From Geobacter sp. UBA698 (GTDB lineage: Bacteria > Desulfobacterota > Desulfuromonadia > Geobacterales > Pseudopelobacteraceae): a stretch of 42,378 bases of DNA. A program made the translations under genes and the position numbers. The notes under the pieces are model-generated. The model ran no database searches, was not told the origin of the DNA, and saw nothing but the letters and a program-made list of their open reading frames with translations. The DNA lies in assembly GCA_002298925.1 (NCBI GenBank), contig DBMM01000101.1, forward strand, positions 6,871 through 49,248, in the 5' to 3' direction. Within the stretch, counting starts at the first letter, position 1. Every line of letters starts with the position of its first letter. Shown piece by piece: positions 41,301-42,378 of the stretch.

Positions 41301-42378
41301 GTGCCAGCCCATCAAGATCCAAAGAAAGGAGACCGGGGACGTACCGTTTGTAGAGCTTTTCCCTCAGCTGATTCCGTTGCCGGCCGTGAGCGGCAATTTC
41401 CTGGATCATCACCTTGATCGGTTCCCATTCAGTGGACGACAGTAGTGCCGGCGGTACGGATGGGCAATTAACCAGTGCCGCTGCAATTACGGCCAGGTTA
41501 TCCAAATCCTGGCGACTCCAAGGGGATTGGGTCATACCAATGATGGGCGCAATCCTGCCACCAGCCTCTGCAAGGGCCAAAGCGGCATTTACAACTTCCC
41601 TTATGGTATTCTCAACATTGTTACGAAACTCTGGGCTCCAAGTTTCACATGCAGCCGCTGTCCAGGCGTTGGTCGCAGGATGGCCGATTTGTGCTCCCAC
41701 CAGTTGTAACTGGCGTACCGTTTCGCGCAGGGCACTCAGACGCTGACGATCAATATGGGCCACAGAAGGCCACGCTAATTTTACCGAAGTAATGTCACGG
41801 TGACCAATAAGTTGGGATATTCCGTGGAAGACAGATTCACCTGATTCGCGAACCTCATGCAGGGCGGATACATAGGCATTTAGTTCCTTGCGGGTTGCCG
41901 CAAGTTTTTGGGCCTCCTCCAGCCACTCTTCCGATGAGTGACCATCATGAGCGTTCAACGCTTGCTCCAGCTGACTCAGCACCCCTTTTTTGTGGCTCTT
42001 GTTGGAATGAAGCTCCAGACAGAATGGCCCTAGGCCGGACTCCGTCAGTCGGCGGTGGACAACCTCCAAAGCGGCCCGCTTTTCCGAAACGAACAGGACT
42101 GTTTTTCCCAGAGCCAGGTTATGGGCGATAATGTTCGTGATTGTCTGTGATTTGCCAGTTCCGGGCGGTCCGTGGAGGACAAAACTTTTTCCGGCAGCCG
42201 AAGCATGGACAGCCGCGAGTTGTGAAGAATCGTAACTGAGGGGACAGAAGGTCTCTTCCGGACTGTGGGTCTCGTCCAACAGGTCTGGGTCGGGGAAGAC
42301 ACCATCGTCGGGATAAACATCGGATGGGGTGTGAATCAGGTGCCTGACAATGGCATTTTTCTGCAAGTCATCGGCACG
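38332..42378 (-). CDS. DUF4011-type SF1 helicase with Vsr-like nuclease and DUF3320 (5' end outside window)
   Basis: About 1348 residues are visible; the frame is open through the window edge, so the start lies beyond 42378. The TTG at 42366 is not a credible start, since a DUF4011 region normally precedes. Walker A GPPGTGKSQT lies near visible residue 66, Walker B VIFDEASQIP and GDPKQLPP near 700-740, and the SF1 C-terminal motif NVAITRARREVIVFS near 950. A Vsr/MTES_1575-type PD-(D/E)xK nuclease spans ~1010-1095 (RIDLGIID, LLGIECDGANYH). A DUF3320 segment lies near 1180-1230. Such helicase-Vsr-DUF3320 fusions have been described as single-protein phage defence; from memory this is the system called Hhe. 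It should unwind and cut foreign or damaged DNA. rloC follows after 77 bp in the same direction. Confidence 0.85.
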   Translation of the reverse strand, partial: RADDLQKNAIVRHLIHTPSDVYPDDGVFPDPDLLDETHSPEETFCPLSYDSSQLAAVHASAAGKSFVLHGPPGTGKSQTITNIIAHNLALGKTVLFVSEKRAALEVVHRRLTESGLGPFCLELHSNKSHKKGVLSQLEQALNAHDGHSSEEWLEEAQKLAATRKELNAYVSALHEVRESGESVFHGISQLIGHRDITSVKLAWPSVAHIDRQRLSALRETVRQLQLVGAQIGHPATNAWTAAACETWSPEFRNNVENTIREVVNAALALAEAGGRIAPIIGMTQSPWSRQDLDNLAVIAAALVNCPSVPPALLSSTEWEPIKVMIQEIAAHGRQRNQLREKLYKRYVPGLLSLDLDGLAQQWSAAQKSWFLPRWLGSRKVRQILATVARPDYALQNAEISAELDQALALRQEEQFIKHAATSAEEILGVYWQSGEADWNVVGDYIDRTESLRKVASSVAGIDFERAIQYRSKWAQLIAEGNEQLKSENPIGQRFQAYNETYEHFKKVENALTSLLVLDSQSAWGSTTVIDYLSDIQKQCSLWQENLNGLKALCYWRLVRRDALALNLTPLINAYETQGLPTEKLQKTFTRGYYQWWCDAIIGAEPALCGFFSIAFEDKIREFKKIDAKYTHLTQKEIRARVAAKLPKGQADNPNSEMGLLRRQLQRKVGHMPVRALIQKIPNLLPRLKPCLLMSPISVAQYLDPSHSVFDMVIFDEASQIPVWDAVGAIARGKEAIIVGDPKQLPPTNFFSRADSGDGEDADDNIVDDLESILDDCIAAQLPERHLDWHYRSRHESLIAFSNYHYYGNRLLTFPSPHQELGVSFHHVKGEYDKGKSRTNKAEATAVVSEVLRRLLDPIQSKFSIGIVTFSQAQQQLIDDLLEETRRLNPEIEPYFADGTVEPVFIKNLENVQGDERDVILFSICYGPDAARKVSMNFGPMNRDGGERRLNVAITRARREVIVFSTLRAEHIDLSKTRSQGVADLKCFLDYAERGPVAIAERRSAEPEGECESPFEIQICDALREKGHIVHPQVGCSGYRIDLGIIDPDRQGRYLLGIECDGANYHRSKNARDRDKLRENILIGLGWTIHRVWSTDWWERPAEELARIEVAIEAALKISHQPETAAESATQWISSAPSVTESVQEEKVSETILSQPLVFHEQLLLVYEPFAVGEIRGTPDDFYDVKSDGSIRVLIEAVVSKEGPVSIDIVTRRVAEHWGVGRITSRTVKRIEGLTGKTNVKIIRETDGAFLWIPSQDPKTFSLFRITGENENSKRDAGCLPPQEVANAALHVLEQNVSLPITDLVRETARLLGYQRTGPAVDKSMRSGIGLLVKKGGAKEEGGVIVYLG

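Noticed and set aside
1..42378. tRNA, rRNA genes, CRISPR arrays and replication origins
   Set aside because: No cloverleaf, rRNA motif, regular spacer array or DnaA-box cluster was seen on reading the sequence; a covariance-model search was not possible here.

Overview
The window is a chromosomal segment from a GC-rich bacterium. Gene content and codon style would fit a Geobacter-like member of the Desulfuromonadales, but no rRNA or other marker is present, so this placement is inference. Almost every recognisable gene is on the minus strand, so transcription runs from high to low coordinates.

Region 1 (1-7449) is metabolic. A sugar/organic-acid type MFS permease, a FadR-subfamily GntR regulator, the paired DUF969 and DUF979 membrane subunits (named in current annotation practice as a 5-oxoproline transporter) and a ~1000-residue NAD-type glutamate dehydrogenase follow one another. 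Together they suggest uptake of pyroglutamate or a related acid and oxidation of glutamate to 2-oxoglutarate. A sigma70-like promoter (4908-4936) with TGGT/ACCA operator-like repeats inside it lies upstream of the transporter genes.

Region 2 (7745-9147) is accessory debris: a deleted hsdR (type I restriction R subunit) remnant, a dispersed 16-bp repeat pair, a strong hairpin, a TumE-like toxin with a winged-helix antitoxin, and a further hsdR scrap.

Region 3 (9148-27803) is a complete two-gene Tc (ABC) toxin locus. A TcB-TcC fusion (2624 aa) is transcribed first and a giant TcA (3480 aa) second. The TcC part ends in a conserved Rhs core with the aspartate autoprotease signature, followed by a visibly more AT-rich C-terminal effector cassette of about 277 residues that I do not recognise.

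Region 4 (27804-30955) is a second accessory patch: an AAA_14/DUF4143 ATPase, an hsdR 5' fragment, an Xre antitoxin plus RelE-type toxin, a second hsdR 5' fragment interrupted by a 165-bp MITE-like insert, and a 147-bp IS21-like terminal-repeat remnant.

Region 5 (30956-42378) reads as a defence or DNA-repair operon. It holds a large DUF4011-type SF1 helicase with a Vsr-like nuclease and DUF3320 (cut by the window end), an RloC/PrrC-type anticodon nuclease ATPase with a zinc-hook CxxC and the Arg-Glu-His nuclease triad, then SbcD and SbcC with 1-bp and overlapping junctions. Two Rad50-like ATPases in one transcription unit with a helicase-nuclease is the most interesting composite system here, followed by the Tc effector cassette and the pattern of hsdR fragments flanking both toxin-antitoxin modules.
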